A program made the translations under genes and the position numbers. A model generated the notes under the pieces. The model worked only from the letters and a program-made list of their open reading frames with translations, was not told the DNA's origin and ran no database searches. A stretch of 64,000 nucleotides of DNA, taken from positions 1 to 64,000 of the forward strand of contig CABYRL010000004.1 of assembly GCA_902521465.1 (NCBI GenBank). The letters run 5' to 3'. This document shows positions 60,657-64,000 of the stretch, piece by piece (position 1 is the stretch's first letter; each line of letters opens with the position of its first letter). This DNA comes from an uncultured Alphaproteobacteria bacterium. Its GTDB lineage: Bacteria; Pseudomonadota; Alphaproteobacteria; HIMB59.

Positions 60657-63418
60657 TGACTGATAATATTAAATTTAAAATTGACGGCAACGAATATGTA
60701 GCCAACAAAGACGAGTCAATTTGGGATGTCGCTAAAAAAAATAATATCGATATTCCTCATCTTTGTTATTCACCTGAGCCGGGTTATCGAGCAGACGGAA
60801 ATTGTAGAGCATGTATGGTTGAAATTAAAGGGGAGAGAACTCTTGCAGCATCGTGTATTCGTAAACCTACCGAAGGCATGGAGGTTACAGTTAACTCTTC
60901 AAGAGCAGAAAAATCACGATCTATGGTTTTTGAACTTCTTGTGTCTGATCAACCAGAAAAAAATAATTCTCCTGACCCTGAGTCAAAGTTTTGGAATTGG
61001 TCTGAAAAATTAGGTGTTAGTGATAGTCGTTTTCCTAGTAAAGACAAAATAGAGTTAGACAGATCTCATAAAGCAATGAGCGTTAATTTAGATGCATGTA
61101 TAAATTGTAATTTATGTGTTCGCGCTTGTCGTGAAGTGCAAGTAAACGACGTAATCGGAATGGCATACAGAGGGTCAACAGCGAAGGTAATATTTGATTT
61201 AGATGACCCAATGGGTAACAGCACCTGTGTTGCTTGTGGAGAATGCGTACAAGCTTGCCCAACAGGAGCATTAATGGAGTCTTCATTAGTTGATGATCAG
61301 GGAAAAAGAGAGTCTTATTCAGATAAAGTCGTAGAGAGTGTCTGTCCTTACTGTGGTGTAGGATGTCAAACTGAAGTACACGTAAAAGACAACAAAATTT
61401 TGTACGTTGATGGTAAAAATGGACCCGCTAATGAAAATAGGTTATGCGTAAAAGGTAGATTTGGTTTTGACTATATTAATCATGATGGAAGACTCACTAA
61501 ACCATTAGTGAGAAAAGCCGGTGTTAAAAAAGACGCAAATCTTGAAATTAAAGATGCTGATATCTATGATTATTTTGAAGAGACTACTTGGGAAGACGCA
61601 ATTGAAAGAGCTTCATCTGGTCTTTTAAATTTAAAAGAAGATCATGGACCAAAAAGTTTAGCTGGTTTTGGTTCAGCAAAGTGTTCTAATGAGGAGGCTT
61701 ACTTATTCCAAAAATTGGTAAGAGTTGGCTTTGGATCAAATAATGTAGATCACTGTACTAGACTTTGTCACGCATCTTCTGTTGCAGCATTGATGGAATG
61801 TGTAAACTCTGGGGCTGTGTCAGCTCCTTTTATGTCTGCATCTGATGCTGACTGTGTAATTGTAATAGGCGCAAGGCCTACAGAAAACCACCCTGTTGCA
61901 GCAACCTATCTTAAACGCGCAGCAAAAAGAGGTTCCAAGTTAGTTGTTATGGATCCAAGAAAGCAAGGTTTAACAAAACATGCTACTTATAACTTACAAT
62001 TTAAAGCAGGTACTGATGTTGCGATGCTTAACGCACTTTTGTATACAATAGTTGAAGAGAAACTTTATGACGAACAATATATTCAAGGACAAACTGAGGG
62101 CTTTGAAAAATTACAAGAAGAAATAAAGGATTTTTCTCCTGAAAAAATGGAGGCTATTTGTGGTATTAAAGCTCAAGAGCTAAGAGAAGTTGCTAGACTT
62201 TATGCTAAATCAGAGAGATCCATTATCTTTTGGGGTATGGGAGTATCTCAACATGTGCACGGAACAGATAATGCTAGATGTTTAATTGCTCTTGCTTTAA
62301 CAACTGGACAAATTGGAAGAGAGGGTACAGGGTTACATCCCTTAAGGGGACAAAACAATGTTCAAGGTGCATCTGATGCTGGACTAATTCCAATGGTTTT
62401 TCCTGATTACCAGTCAGTTGAAGATGGAAGTATTCATCAGAAATATGAAAATTTTTGGAAGACAGGTCTTGATGATAAAAAAGGTTTAACCGTCGTTGAA
62501 GTTATTAACAAAATTTTAGAAGATCAGATCAAAGGTATGTATATTATGGGGGAAAACCCTGCAATGTCTGATCCTGATCAAAATCATGCAAGAGCAGCAC
62601 TAGCTAAATTAGATCATTTAGTAGTTCAAGATATTTTCATGACTGAAACTGCCTGGCATGCAGATGTAATCTTACCCTCATCAGCCCACGCTGAAAAAAC
62701 TGGAACTTATACAAATACCAACAGGCAAGTCCAATTGGGTCGCCAAGCAGTACCACCTCCTGGCTCAGCCAGACAGGATTGGTGGATTACTCAAGCTATA
62801 GCTCAAGGAATGGGTTTAGATTGGAGTTATCTACATCCAAGAGATATTTTTAATGAAATGGCTAAAGTAATGCCTTCATTAAAAAATATTACATATGAAA
62901 GACTAGAAAATGAAAATTCTGTTACATATCCCTGTGATGATCCAAATAAACCTGGAAATGAGATTATATTCAATGAAAATTTTCCAACTGCAAATGGAAG
63001 GGGAAAAATAGTACCTGCTAAACTAATACCACCAGCAGAACTACCAGATGACGACTTTCCAATGATATTAACAACAGGAAGATTATTAGAACATTGGCAC
63101 ACTGGTTCTATGACAAGAAGAGCTAATGTTTTAGATCATATAGAACCTGAAGCAATAGTTAGTATGAATAGGTGGGATATGAAAAGGATGACAATTAGCC
63201 CAGGAGATCAAGTTTTAGTCAAAACAAAAAGAGGATCGCTGGCTATTAAAGTTAGAAGTGACAGAGAAATTCCTGAGGGTATGGTTTTCATGCCATTTTG
63301 TTTTGCTGAAGCTGCTGCAAACGTACTTACAAACCCACAGTTAGATCCGATTGGTAAAATTCCCGAGTTTAAGTTTAGTGCAGCAAGTGTTGAAAAAATT
63401 CAACCATCAGTCAACTAA
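60656..63418 (+). CDS. Formate dehydrogenase alpha subunit (molybdo/tungsto-bis-PGD, with N-terminal 2Fe-2S and ferredoxin modules)
   Basis: CYSPEPGYRADGNCRACMVE, CINCNLCVRACREVQ, CVACGECVQACPTGAL, SVCPYCGVGCQTEV, NVDHCTRLCHASSVAALM (active-site Cys), GENPAMSDPDQNHARAAL. Confidence 0.95.
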   Translation: MTDNIKFKIDGNEYVANKDESIWDVAKKNNIDIPHLCYSPEPGYRADGNCRACMVEIKGERTLAASCIRKPTEGMEVTVNSSRAEKSRSMVFELLVSDQPEKNNSPDPESKFWNWSEKLGVSDSRFPSKDKIELDRSHKAMSVNLDACINCNLCVRACREVQVNDVIGMAYRGSTAKVIFDLDDPMGNSTCVACGECVQACPTGALMESSLVDDQGKRESYSDKVVESVCPYCGVGCQTEVHVKDNKILYVDGKNGPANENRLCVKGRFGFDYINHDGRLTKPLVRKAGVKKDANLEIKDADIYDYFEETTWEDAIERASSGLLNLKEDHGPKSLAGFGSAKCSNEEAYLFQKLVRVGFGSNNVDHCTRLCHASSVAALMECVNSGAVSAPFMSASDADCVIVIGARPTENHPVAATYLKRAAKRGSKLVVMDPRKQGLTKHATYNLQFKAGTDVAMLNALLYTIVEEKLYDEQYIQGQTEGFEKLQEEIKDFSPEKMEAICGIKAQELREVARLYAKSERSIIFWGMGVSQHVHGTDNARCLIALALTTGQIGREGTGLHPLRGQNNVQGASDAGLIPMVFPDYQSVEDGSIHQKYENFWKTGLDDKKGLTVVEVINKILEDQIKGMYIMGENPAMSDPDQNHARAALAKLDHLVVQDIFMTETAWHADVILPSSAHAEKTGTYTNTNRQVQLGRQAVPPPGSARQDWWITQAIAQGMGLDWSYLHPRDIFNEMAKVMPSLKNITYERLENENSVTYPCDDPNKPGNEIIFNENFPTANGRGKIVPAKLIPPAELPDDDFPMILTTGRLLEHWHTGSMTRRANVLDHIEPEAIVSMNRWDMKRMTISPGDQVLVKTKRGSLAIKVRSDREIPEGMVFMPFCFAEAAANVLTNPQLDPIGKIPEFKFSAASVEKIQPSVN

Positions 63419-63419
63419 T

Positions 63420-63947
63420 TCAAAAAATACTTATTATGTTTTTGAACGGTATATCTTTTATATAAACTATTAAACTTATAAGAACTATTACTAGAAAATT
63501 AATTGTCATTATAAAACGAAACAAATTAAAATTTGATCTATTAAAATCACCTTCATCTCTTAGAACTAGCAATGATTTGTTCTGTTCTATTGATGATTGA
63601 TTATCTATTTGATGAAAAACACTTAAGTCCCCATCAAATTTCTGAGACACCGGTTTATAAACTTCTTTCATTCTTGATCTATTATTCAGGAATGTATCAA
63701 TAGTATTAATTTTTTGTTCTAAAGACTCAATTTTTAATTTCAGTTCATCAAAATCAGATTTATTTTCCAAATTACTAGATTTTATTTTTGGTGATGATTC
63801 ATCAACATTTGGATTATAGTCTTTATTTTCTAATTGATTTTTTATTTCAGCTAATGAGTCTAAAATTTTCTTTGACTTTTCTTCGTTAAAACTTGGGTTA
63901 TTACTTTTTGTAGTATCTCTCCCAAATTGATCAATATCCGAAACCAT
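63420..63947 (-). CDS. Hypothetical protein: acidic/coiled-coil N-terminus with C-terminal TM
   Basis: Coiled-coil-like LESFDELKLKIESLEQKINTIDTFLNN region; C-terminal FNLFRFIMTINFLVIVLISLIVYI TM; no family recognised. Confidence 0.55.
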   Translation of the reverse strand: MVSDIDQFGRDTTKSNNPSFNEEKSKKILDSLAEIKNQLENKDYNPNVDESSPKIKSSNLENKSDFDELKLKIESLEQKINTIDTFLNNRSRMKEVYKPVSQKFDGDLSVFHQIDNQSSIEQNKSLLVLRDEGDFNRSNFNLFRFIMTINFLVIVLISLIVYIKDIPFKNIISIF

Positions 63948-64000
63948 AGATTTTAAATTTAATGTAAGTATAGAAAATAATCAATTATATGTGTTTATAG

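Noticed and set aside
60726-61286. ORFs 60726..61013 (+) and 61083..61286 (-) inside the FDH alpha gene
   Set aside because: Alternative frames of a long, motif-rich CDS.
1-64000. CRISPR arrays, prophage, transposons or toxin-antitoxin modules
   Set aside because: No regularly spaced repeats, transposase, phage structural genes or recognisable TA pairs were found by reading the sequence and ORF track.

Overview
This 64 kb window is AT-rich and very densely coded, with mostly core genes. Gene content and order (DUF4167, ELM1-type glycosyltransferase next to greA, yqeY-dnaG-rpoD, TIGR02186 next to TauE/SafE, HDAC-xseB-dxs, rnpB next to mraZ) suggest a streamlined alphaproteobacterium, possibly a marine SAR11/HIMB59-like lineage; that taxonomic placement is inference. 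Main blocks: (i) a 3'-truncated secA joined directly to a 5'-truncated prfA at about 1.49 kb; (ii) prmC, DUF4167, M23 peptidase, DsbA-like, murJ, tRNA-Val and a MotA/OmpA-like pair; (iii) sufE, rpmJ, trxB, greA, carAB, dnaG, rpoD, tRNA-Ile2/Met and mlaA/mlaC; (iv) uvrD, pepP, ligA, recN, bamD, amidase and RNase P RNA; (v) a partial dcw cluster from mraZ to ftsW that ends at a GATase instead of murG; (vi) HDAC, xseB, dxs, aroC, fabI, pdxH and pyrE; (vii) a formate dehydrogenase, molybdopterin and sulfur-handling block (TauE/SafE, mobA, fdhD, mobB, moeA, TusA, LysR, fused NuoE/NuoF-like beta subunit, alpha subunit). I saw no CRISPR array, integrase, transposase, prophage or recognisable defence island. 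The items most worth checking are the secA::prfA junction, the TAG-separated in-frame USP/DUF2256 pair with no ATG/GTG/TTG start, three 10-bp-period MraZ-like boxes before mraZ, the broken and inverted dcw synteny, and systematic overlap of convergent gene ends.
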